A stretch of 32,819 bases of DNA, taken from positions 1 to 32,819 of the forward strand of contig CAZHGM010000006.1 of the NCBI GenBank assembly GCA_964532145.1, read 5' to 3'. Under the pieces are notes generated by a model. That model did no database searches and was not told the DNA's origin. It worked only from the letters and a program-made list of their open reading frames with translations. Source of the DNA: JAPUDQ01 sp964532145 (lineage in GTDB: Bacteria; Patescibacteriota; Saccharimonadia; Saccharimonadales; Saccharimonadaceae). Position numbers and translations under genes: made by a program. This document shows, piece by piece, positions 14,482 through 20,953 of this stretch; position 1 is the stretch's first letter; every line of letters starts with the position of its first letter.

Positions 14482-15012
14482 CTAGGCTGCCAGACCCACT
14501 TCTGATTGATTACGAATTGCAACGACATCGCCTGGGTTTGAGTCCCGAGCAGCGTGCGCTCTAAAGGCAACGACACTATTAGAATATGCAGCAATCTGCT
14601 CCAGGGTGAGTGGCGTGTTGGCATGTTCCATGCTGTTTTTGACTTCGTAGGAAGCGACAGCCGAGCCATATGCGGCGTCCCGAGCGGCAATTTGCTGCTC
14701 TTCATCACGCATGGCGTCCAAAAGGGTATGCGCTTCTTCTTCGTAAAGATTTATTCGCTCCGGACTTTTAGGAGCCATCGTTTCAGGAACTGGCTTATAC
14801 GTTTCGTAGACATGAGCAAGTGCTGCCGCCTCTGGGGTCAGATGCAGCGGGCGCATTTCACCCTCCTCGACAGGATGGTTGTAAATATCCGGGTTCTGAG
14901 CGGCGATTTTTTTGAATTTCCTATCAAAATCCTCCTGAGTATGATCAGGTTGTGGCATTGACGGAATATAAAACTGGTGATTAGGGGGTATAGCCACTAT
15001 CAATCTCTCCAC
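14482..15012 (-). CDS. Uncharacterised protein, about 171-176 residues
   Basis: A hydrophilic, Ala/Glu-rich protein of unknown function. It contains PPNHQFYIPSMPQPDHTQEDFDRKFKKIA, a His/Pro-rich section, and then helical stretches (LYEEEAHTLLDAMRDEEQQIAARDAAY and LTLEQIAAYSNSVVAFRAHAARD). It has no signal peptide or membrane segment. Two GTG starts are possible. The one at 15012 gives 176 residues. The one at 14997 gives 171 and has GGAGA (15006-15010) 8 nt upstream, so 14997 is the better start. It precedes another orphan gene by 12 nt; the two are probably co-transcribed. Confidence 0.65.
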   Translation of the reverse strand: MERLIVAIPPNHQFYIPSMPQPDHTQEDFDRKFKKIAAQNPDIYNHPVEEGEMRPLHLTPEAAALAHVYETYKPVPETMAPKSPERINLYEEEAHTLLDAMRDEEQQIAARDAAYGSAVASYEVKNSMEHANTPLTLEQIAAYSNSVVAFRAHAARDSNPGDVVAIRNQSEVGLAA

Positions 15013-15050
15013 TTATATTACAGTTAGTGGTTGTTGGCTGTTTGTGGTGT

Positions 15051-15845
15051 TTATATTGCAAAGAGGCGCGATGCGTTCTGTTCTGTCACCCGCGAGAGCT
15101 CCTGGAGATTGATAGACTGGAGATTCGCTATATGTTTGGCGATGAACGTAATGAACGCTGGCTCATTGACTTTACCACGATGCGGTATGGGTGTCAAGTA
15201 GGGTGCATCCGTTTCTAGCATAAGATGATCGACAGGGATAGCCTGATAAAGCGCTTGTTTGTCCGTTGCAAAGGTAGAAATACCGTTTACCCCTATTAGA
15301 AGGCCGCGTGACAGCGCTTTGTCTAGATTTGACAAATTATCAGTATAACTATGTAATACGCCTCTCAAGCCCTGAAACGAGTCAAAAATCGGCCAAAAGT
15401 CGTCAAACGCATCGCGCACATGGAATGAAACCGGCAGATTATTGTCAACTGCTATCTGTAGCTGGGCTTCCAGCACCGTGATTTGGGCGGCGCGCGGTGA
15501 ATGATGATAGTAATAATCCAGCCCGATCTCACCTATGCCGACGATTTTGGTGGATTTTTGATTTTGGATTTTGGTTTTTGGAAGAATACCAGACGAAACC
15601 AATAACATATCGCTCAGCTCATCGACATAACCCCCATCTCGGACGGCTTCATGTGGGTGAATGCCAATGACTGCCCAGGCACTGACATATTTCGAAGCAA
15701 ACTGCACCGCTTCCTGGGACGACGTAAGAGCAGTTCCGACACATATCATCCGCGCCACGCCCGCTTCAAGCGCTGTTTGGTAGGCAGCCTCAGCGTCGGG
15801 GTAGCTTGCTTCGTGGATATGGCAGTGCGTATCAGTAAATGTCAT
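15051..15845 (-). CDS. tatD: TatD family metal-dependent deoxyribonuclease
   Basis: TIM-barrel metal hydrolase of the TatD/YcfH/YabD type, 264 residues from the ATG at 15845, which follows the metG stop by one base. Metal and catalytic residues are in place: Asp5, His7 and His9 in DTHCHIHE, the IGIHPHE motif (60-66), Glu106 in GEIGLDYYY, His142 in SFHVRD, His165 in VLHSYTD and Asp213 in LETDAPYL. A longer in-frame start exists at 15923 inside metG but adds unrelated residues. Odd point: a Lys/Gln-rich insert (LPKTKIQNQKSTK, 88-100), encoded by a repetitive T/G-rich stretch, lies before the GEIG motif. Confidence 0.94.
   Translation of the reverse strand: MTFTDTHCHIHEASYPDAEAAYQTALEAGVARMICVGTALTSSQEAVQFASKYVSAWAVIGIHPHEAVRDGGYVDELSDMLLVSSGILPKTKIQNQKSTKIVGIGEIGLDYYYHHSPRAAQITVLEAQLQIAVDNNLPVSFHVRDAFDDFWPIFDSFQGLRGVLHSYTDNLSNLDKALSRGLLIGVNGISTFATDKQALYQAIPVDHLMLETDAPYLTPIPHRGKVNEPAFITFIAKHIANLQSINLQELSRVTEQNASRLFAI
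15543..15581. repeat. Short T/G-rich degenerate repeat inside tatD
   Basis: Several imperfect copies of a GATTTTGG-like unit in tandem, encoding the KTKIQNQKSTK insert of TatD. The frame is preserved. It looks like a local repeat expansion in a surface loop. Confidence 0.5.
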
Positions 15846-15846
15846 G

Positions 15847-17325
15847 TTACTTGGCGTGAGGGTCAGGAGTGTGAAGGTATCTCTTCGGAAAAAGGACCCC
15901 TTCGTACGGAGTAATAACCCCACCGCTGAAAATTTTGGTGATTGCTTCGGCCGTAGTTGGCAGTAACGGCACTAATAGTTCGGCGATTTGCAGCAGCGTG
16001 CCCGCAGCATGCCGCAGCACTTCCTCAAGATGCGCTGAGGATTCGACATCGGTATCTTTTGTTTTGGCGATCACCCACGGTTTGACTTCTTCAAGATACT
16101 GGTTCAGTGAACGCACCGTCAGCCACACTTCATCAAGCGCTTTATTAAACTCCAGCGAACGCATCGCCTCATGATAGCCTTGACTGTCATGGTTAGCAGT
16201 CTTTTCGTCACCGATCACCCCTGCTTGATAACGGGTAATCATCGCGACAACCCGCTGCACGACGTTACCAAGCTCGTTGCTCAGCTCGTTATTATAGGCT
16301 GTTTCAAATTTCTCCCAGGTAAAATCACCATCATCCTGCGTCGGAATATGGCGCGCAAAGAAATACCTAAAGCCGTCAACGCCGTAGTTTTCAATAATTT
16401 CCATCGGATCAACGACGTTACCAACAGATTTGCTCATTTTGGCACCGCCAACATTCACAAACCCGTGAACGAGGAGTTTCTTAGGGAGTGGCAGGTCCAG
16501 CCCAATGAGCATCGCCGGCCAAATTGCCGCATGAAAACGCAGAATATCTTTGCCTACCACCTGAATATCAGCTGGCCAAAAGTCGCGCCAGGATTCATTT
16601 TCGGGGTACCCTAGCACCGTTAGGTAATTGCTCAGCGCGTCGATCCAGACATACATGACCTGGCTGTAATCACCTGGCACCGGCACGCCCCATGATAGGT
16701 TCTTTTTGGGCCGCGAAATACTGATGTCCTCGAGGCCGGACTCAAGTAGCTTGAGTAGCTCGTTTTTGCGGAATTCCGGGACGATTTCGAACCTATGACG
16801 ATCAATCGCATCGCGGATTTTGTCACTGAAGGCACTAAGTTTGAAATAGTAGTTCTCTTCGCTGAGATGTTCATACGGCCTATTGTGATCCGGACAGGTG
16901 CCGCCGTTGTCCTGAGCTTCTTTATCGGTCACAAAACGTTCACAACCCACACAGTACCATCCAGTGTAGGTTCCTTTATAGATATACGGCTGGAGTTTTT
17001 GCCAAATATACTGAACGGCGGATTCGTGGCGTTCGTCTGTCGTACGGATAAAATCGGTATAACTGGCCCCAACAGCTTTCATGAGCACATCGAAATTGCC
17101 GTACATGCTATCCACGTAGGCTTTTGGCTCCATCTGTGCTTCAAGTGCTTTTTGGGCGATTTTGTTGCCATGCTCGTCAGTGCCGACCTGGAACCGTACC
17201 TCGTGGCCATGTTGCCGATGATAACGAGCCCAGATATCTGCCAGCAAGTAATCCAACGCATTACCGATATGGGGCTTGGCGTTAACATAGGGAATAGCTG
17301 TCGTGATATATAAATTTTTACCCAT
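15847..17325 (-). CDS. metG: Methionine-tRNA ligase
   Basis: Class I synthetase charging initiator and elongator tRNA-Met. It has 492 residues from the ATG at 17325: MGKNLYITTAIPYVNAKPHIGNAL carries the HIGH-type motif (PHIGN), TDEHG follows, the single-zinc connective peptide has CVGCE with CPDH, and the KMSKS signature reads GGAKMSKSVGN. The anticodon-binding helical domain follows (NELSNELGNVVQRV). The C-terminal Trbp111-like domain is absent, as in many short MetRS. An upstream GTG-type start at 17349 would add 8 residues but overlaps the preceding stop; the extended -10 box 7 nt before 17325 supports the shorter form. tatD follows one base after the stop. Confidence 0.96.
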   Translation of the reverse strand: MGKNLYITTAIPYVNAKPHIGNALDYLLADIWARYHRQHGHEVRFQVGTDEHGNKIAQKALEAQMEPKAYVDSMYGNFDVLMKAVGASYTDFIRTTDERHESAVQYIWQKLQPYIYKGTYTGWYCVGCERFVTDKEAQDNGGTCPDHNRPYEHLSEENYYFKLSAFSDKIRDAIDRHRFEIVPEFRKNELLKLLESGLEDISISRPKKNLSWGVPVPGDYSQVMYVWIDALSNYLTVLGYPENESWRDFWPADIQVVGKDILRFHAAIWPAMLIGLDLPLPKKLLVHGFVNVGGAKMSKSVGNVVDPMEIIENYGVDGFRYFFARHIPTQDDGDFTWEKFETAYNNELSNELGNVVQRVVAMITRYQAGVIGDEKTANHDSQGYHEAMRSLEFNKALDEVWLTVRSLNQYLEEVKPWVIAKTKDTDVESSAHLEEVLRHAAGTLLQIAELLVPLLPTTAEAITKIFSGGVITPYEGVLFPKRYLHTPDPHAK

Positions 17326-17332
17326 TGTACTT

Positions 17333-17341
17333 ATTGTAACA
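17333..17341 (-). promoter_or_regulatory. Extended -10 promoter of metG, leaderless
   Basis: Minus-strand TGT then TACAAT (17333-17338), ending 7 nt before the metG ATG. It is embedded just before the stop region of the upstream laccase-domain gene. No good -35. Confidence 0.5.
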
Positions 17342-17348
17342 GAGACCA

Positions 17349-18098
17349 CTAGTCCGTCATAACCGCCGCGACCATCATTCGGCCTTGGCGGTCTGGACGA
17401 CCCTGCTCTGTCGCAGCGCGATGCGAATAGTATCGTTCATCAGCATAGGTGTTAATGGGGCTGATATAGATGTTGGCCGATGCTACGCCGAGGCGTTCAA
17501 ATCGGTCACGGTTGTGGCCTGGGATATCGATATGTATCATGCCATCTTTGCCTACTTGTTGCCACGCTGTCCACTGTTCAGGATGAGGCGGCGTGAAATA
17601 TTCCATGCGGTCATTATCAGGTTTCAGGCTCGGGCTCATCCAGACGTGCCAGTCGCGCGGATCAGAACCAATTTCATCGGCTAGACGTACGGCAAATTCC
17701 TCGATCAGCCCTGCCACGCTTGCATGGCGGCCGAGATGCAGCACGCCAAGCATACGAGCCACCGGATCATATACCACGGTTGCGATACAGTCGGCAACCG
17801 GCAATGTCAGTACTTTGCCTTTCACGGTCGTAAACAGCGCGTCGCTTTTGATCGCTCCCTCATCATTTTCCCTAACTCGTTCAATATGGGTATACGTATT
17901 CTCTGGCAGATACGTCACAAACACTTTTGCCCTGCCATCCGGCGCGAATCTATTGCGTGTCAGAAAATTAATGGTGTGTTTCTCGTGCTCGGATAGTGAC
18001 GGTCTACCGCCGCCAGCTGCAATCGAGCCATCCTCTACACTTGAAAATGCCACATGCACGCCCGCAGGCATCGTATCGACTGGCTTATATGTTTTCAT
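17349..18098 (-). CDS. Laccase-domain (YfiH/PgeF-like) protein, divergent
   Basis: A 249-residue protein of the YfiH/PgeF fold (COG1496), whose members include purine nucleoside phosphorylases/deaminases and a peptidoglycan-editing factor. The central signature is kept: KSDALFTTVKGKVLTLPVADCIATVVYDP with Cys104, and GVLHLGRHAS with His121, then the C-terminal INTYADERYYSHRA. The third usual zinc ligand, the His of the QVHG motif, is not seen; the matching region reads VTYLPENTYTHIERV. The normal HAGWRG is HLGRHA. Fold assignment is good, activity is uncertain. It overlaps the 130-residue membrane gene by 14 nt. Confidence 0.78.
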   Translation of the reverse strand: MKTYKPVDTMPAGVHVAFSSVEDGSIAAGGGRPSLSEHEKHTINFLTRNRFAPDGRAKVFVTYLPENTYTHIERVRENDEGAIKSDALFTTVKGKVLTLPVADCIATVVYDPVARMLGVLHLGRHASVAGLIEEFAVRLADEIGSDPRDWHVWMSPSLKPDNDRMEYFTPPHPEQWTAWQQVGKDGMIHIDIPGHNRDRFERLGVASANIYISPINTYADERYYSHRAATEQGRPDRQGRMMVAAVMTD

Positions 18099-18477
18099 GC
18101 CTGACTTTCACCGTACCGGTGCTGAGTAGCACAAACATTGCTAGTGGATGAATTACAAATTTAAGCAGGAGGGCCGTGAGAGTGCCGACCACCAGGGCAA
18201 ACACAACCACTGATAAGCCTATGGTACTAACAACATCACCGGTGTAAATGACCGGCGAAAATTGAACGATATAACATACAAGCACAATACCCCATAACAA
18301 GGATATGGCAGCATTTGTGCCCATCGACAGCAGTCGCGTGCGAAGCGTATCGGATACATAATATTTCCTCATTTCCTCGACGTGATCGCGAGAGAAAATG
18401 GTGCCTTGTAGCACAAGTGAAAATGGATTACCTAGGAAATATTCGGCTTGATTCCGTAAAGAATGTTGTTTCTCCAT
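18085..18477 (-). CDS. Small integral membrane protein, unknown function
   Basis: A 130-residue protein. Residues 1-50 form a charged cytoplasmic part (MEKQHSLRNQAEYFLGNPFS, REEMRKYYV-like). Two to three hydrophobic helices follow (about 55-75, 84-104 and 105-121), and a short basic tail ends in KVRHENI. No family recognised. The start at 18477 is supported by TATACT ending 8 nt upstream. It lies between rsmA and the laccase-domain gene with overlaps on both sides, so it belongs to the rpf-rsmA-metG-tatD cluster. Confidence 0.75.
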   Translation of the reverse strand: MEKQHSLRNQAEYFLGNPFSLVLQGTIFSRDHVEEMRKYYVSDTLRTRLLSMGTNAAISLLWGIVLVCYIVQFSPVIYTGDVVSTIGLSVVVFALVVGTLTALLLKFVIHPLAMFVLLSTGTVKVRHENI

Positions 18478-18480
18478 ACT

Positions 18481-19251
18481 TCAGAAGTATAAATGCTTAC
18501 AAATATTTTTCCAATCGGCAATTGATAGCTCTTGAGCGCGGGCGTCAGGAGAAATGTTGGCACGATGCAGGAGTATTTCGGCTTCGATCTTACTAATTGC
18601 GAGCCCAGCCGAGAGTGAGCTGCGCAGTTTTTTGCGGCGTTCCATAAAACCGGCTTTCACAAGACGGAAAAAAGCTTTTTGTTGATCCGTCGGCACAAGC
18701 GGCTCCTCGCGGCGCTGTAATACCACCACCTGACTGTCGACTTTTGGTGGCGGGGTGAAAAACTCCCGTGTTACCACTGGGCCAAGCGACACGTCGTGAA
18801 ATACCTGCGCCGAGACAGAGAGCAGGCTCATATCGCCAGGCAGTGCTGCCAAACGCACGGCGACTTCTTTTTGCACCAAAAGTACAGCCGTTTTTGGCAT
18901 CAGAGGCCCTTCAGAGACTTTACGAACAATTTTATTTGTGATGTAGTATGGAATATTACCAACAACTATAAAATCATCTGGAAGGCTCCCAAGGTCGTAA
19001 GAGAGGATATCTTGCCGTACCACTGTCAGATTTTTACCCGGGAACTGTCCTGGCAGTTTATGCGCTAGATCTGCATCAAACTCTACAGCGATTACTTGTT
19101 TTGATTTTGACAGTAAAAGGCTAGTCATTGTACCAAGCCCCGGCCCAATCTCCAGTACAGTATCATCGGATCGGATATTAGCCGCGTCGACAATGGATTC
19201 AAGGATTGTGCGATCATGCAGCCAGTGCTGGCCAAGAGATTTGTTCGGCAT
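18481..19251 (-). CDS. rsmA: 16S rRNA dimethyladenosine transferase RsmA/KsgA
   Basis: SAM-dependent methyltransferase that dimethylates two adjacent adenines in helix 45 of 16S rRNA during 30S maturation. 256 residues, full length. The N-terminus KSLGQHWLHDRTIL is the family opening. The SAM-binding motif is LEIGPGLGTMTSLLL (33-47) with acidic motif II VIAVEFDADL, and the target-adenine motif is GNIPYYIT (98-105). The C-terminal helical domain has PPPKVDSQVV and RRKKLRSSLS. It begins 3 nt after the stop of the RpfB-like gene, a pairing also known from Actinobacteria and Bacillus. Confidence 0.96.
   Translation of the reverse strand: MPNKSLGQHWLHDRTILESIVDAANIRSDDTVLEIGPGLGTMTSLLLSKSKQVIAVEFDADLAHKLPGQFPGKNLTVVRQDILSYDLGSLPDDFIVVGNIPYYITNKIVRKVSEGPLMPKTAVLLVQKEVAVRLAALPGDMSLLSVSAQVFHDVSLGPVVTREFFTPPPKVDSQVVVLQRREEPLVPTDQQKAFFRLVKAGFMERRKKLRSSLSAGLAISKIEAEILLHRANISPDARAQELSIADWKNICKHLYF
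18486..18491 (-). promoter_or_regulatory. -10 box of the 130-residue membrane gene, leaderless
   Basis: Minus-strand TATACT ending 8 nt before the ATG at 18477, inside the last codons of rsmA. Confidence 0.4.
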
Positions 19252-19254
19252 ATA

Positions 19255-20463
19255 TTATTGAGCAGGTGGCTTGTTGGAAATGCCGGTTTTGGCATAACAA
19301 CCAGGATTTTGCGTGACCAGGCCGGCAGTCATGTTGGTGTTGGCGATAATCATCGCATCCTGATCAGCAGGACTTGCCAGGTCTGGTCGTACTCCTACCA
19401 GATCGCCACGCCCTGTCTTGCTAGCGATCGAGTTCCAAGTTGAGATCATGAACTGATAGCCGCCATAGAACCCGTTACCAGTATTTTTGGTGTAGTCACC
19501 TCCTGTTTCACAGGCGCGCAGCGTTGAGAGCCACTGCCCAAGCGTACCGCCATACGGGGATTCTTTGAGCTTGGTACCGACGACTACGATTTCTTTGACT
19601 GGTGTAAGCGTCACAACGCTGGCGATCTCTTTGCGCGAAATCTCGCGACCATCCCGCATCTCGATCTCGTAGGTGGCATTGCGTTTGCCGTCTTTGCCGG
19701 GAGTGCGGACTTCGCGGAAACCGCGTTCGCGGTCGGCGTCTTTGATCTCTTCGATCGGTTTTGCAACAACTTCTTCTTGGGTGATTGTCTGTTTGCCATT
19801 ACGCCATACACTCACATTCATGCCAGCTACCAGCGGAGTTTTGTCGCTGGCAGATTTACCATCCTGAGCGCCAAGTGAAATGTTTTTCTCCTTGAGCATC
19901 GCGCCGACTGTTGTTGCTTGGGTACGAGCAGTAAATGTCTTGCCGTAAAGGTTAAACGTGAAGATCGTTGCCCGGTCTACCACCAATCGTAATCCGGCAC
20001 CACCGTCAGCCAGCGGATTTTGCGATAATTCAATGTGCGCCTTATCCTCATCGTACATCGTCGCCCCGGCGGCAGCCATAATACGTTTTGGCGTCTGCTC
20101 GGCAGTAGTTACCTGCAGCTTTGACGCACCGTCTTCGATCACGATGGGACGCGCCCGATAAATATTTACCTGGTAATTCGAGGCTGCCATTTTGGTGTTG
20201 GTGCGCGGTTCGACAACATCAGCATCAGACAAGGTGACACCTGCTTCGCGAAGCGCATCGCCAATCGTCGCCGTACGTGTTACAAATGTTCGTTCATCGC
20301 CTTGGTCGTATACCGTAATAAGACGGTCGCTAACACTTGAGACACTACTCGCAGCAAACGCTTGGCGCGACAACACGAAAAGAAGAATGAGCATGAGTGA
20401 CGAAACAGCCCAGATCCCATAGCGGATGTGTGCTTTGCCTGGTAGATACCGTGTTTGTTCCAT
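19255..20463 (-). CDS. RpfB-like DUF348-G5-lysozyme-fold muralytic protein
   Basis: A secreted peptidoglycan-cleaving protein, 402 residues from the ATG at 20463 (an in-frame start at 20511 overlaps the NUDIX gene). A signal or anchor helix is at 15-37. Three DUF348 ubiquitin-like repeats follow (about 48-95, 105-150 and 165-215; ITVYDQGDERTFVTRTATIGDALREAG is typical). A G5 domain comes next (about 222-300), then a C-terminal Rpf/transglycosylase-like domain (about 308-390). In that domain RACETGGDYTKNTGNGFYGGYQF carries the catalytic Glu319. Cys318 and Cys389 match the disulfide of Rpf domains. This is the RpfB layout of Mycobacterium, where the protein wakes dormant cells. The neighbouring rsmA, metG and tatD repeat the actinobacterial context. 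Confidence 0.9.
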   Translation of the reverse strand: MEQTRYLPGKAHIRYGIWAVSSLMLILLFVLSRQAFAASSVSSVSDRLITVYDQGDERTFVTRTATIGDALREAGVTLSDADVVEPRTNTKMAASNYQVNIYRARPIVIEDGASKLQVTTAEQTPKRIMAAAGATMYDEDKAHIELSQNPLADGGAGLRLVVDRATIFTFNLYGKTFTARTQATTVGAMLKEKNISLGAQDGKSASDKTPLVAGMNVSVWRNGKQTITQEEVVAKPIEEIKDADRERGFREVRTPGKDGKRNATYEIEMRDGREISRKEIASVVTLTPVKEIVVVGTKLKESPYGGTLGQWLSTLRACETGGDYTKNTGNGFYGGYQFMISTWNSIASKTGRGDLVGVRPDLASPADQDAMIIANTNMTAGLVTQNPGCYAKTGISNKPPAQ

Positions 20464-20482
20464 ACTCACAACAGTATGAATG

Positions 20483-20511
20483 ATTATACTAACTATTGCC
20501 CTCAAGCGCAA
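20483..20511 (-). promoter_or_regulatory. Promoter of the RpfB-like gene
   Basis: Minus-strand TTGCGC (20506-20511), 17-nt spacer, TATAAT (20483-20488), inside the 3' end of the NUDIX gene. It leaves a leader of about 12 nt. A second -10-like CATACT lies closer (20473-20478). Confidence 0.5.
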
Positions 20512-20953
20512 GTGTAATGGCCCGTCGATAGTCTTTTTTCAGATCAGGTGGGAGTGCATCACAGGCAAACCATTGACGTGAAATTATCTCGAACTGATGC
20601 AACGCCGGCACCCTACCGAGTGAAGCCGACCCGATGTTGACCGCATAAATCGGCAGTGTCGCTTTGAGTGCGCGATCCTCAGCTGTCATCAGGTAGCGCA
20701 GCGTGGCTGCGTCAAGTCGTAGGCCAGTTTCCTCATACAGTTCCCTTACTGCGGCGTGTTCAGCCGTTTCGCCTCGGCCAATACCGCCCCCAGGCAGCGC
20801 CCAGTGTTGTTTGGAGAGCCAGGATTTGACGAGAAGGACGCGCCCATCTGTCGTCAGCACGACGATCCGCGCGCGGCGGCGCGACCACCATGGCAACCTT
20901 GTGAGAACGGCAACCGCTGGGCGATGCAACAGGCGGCCGAGCCAATTGATCAT
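20489..20953 (-). CDS. NUDIX hydrolase
   Basis: A 154-residue NUDIX pyrophosphohydrolase. The complete Nudix box (Gx5Ex7REUxEExGU) spans 56-78: GGIGRGETAEHAAVRELYEE plus TGL. The preceding KQHWALPGGG is the typical substrate-proximal strand. The basic N-terminus (RRRARI) precedes the first strand (VVLTTDGRVLLVK). Substrate cannot be told; members clean up oxidised nucleotides or trim nucleoside diphosphate derivatives. The ATG overlaps the uvrD stop by 4 nt, so it is translated with the helicase. That would fit a DNA-maintenance role, by inference. Confidence 0.9.
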   Translation of the reverse strand: MINWLGRLLHRPAVAVLTRLPWWSRRRARIVVLTTDGRVLLVKSWLSKQHWALPGGGIGRGETAEHAAVRELYEETGLRLDAATLRYLMTAEDRALKATLPIYAVNIGSASLGRVPALHQFEIISRQWFACDALPPDLKKDYRRAITLALEGNS

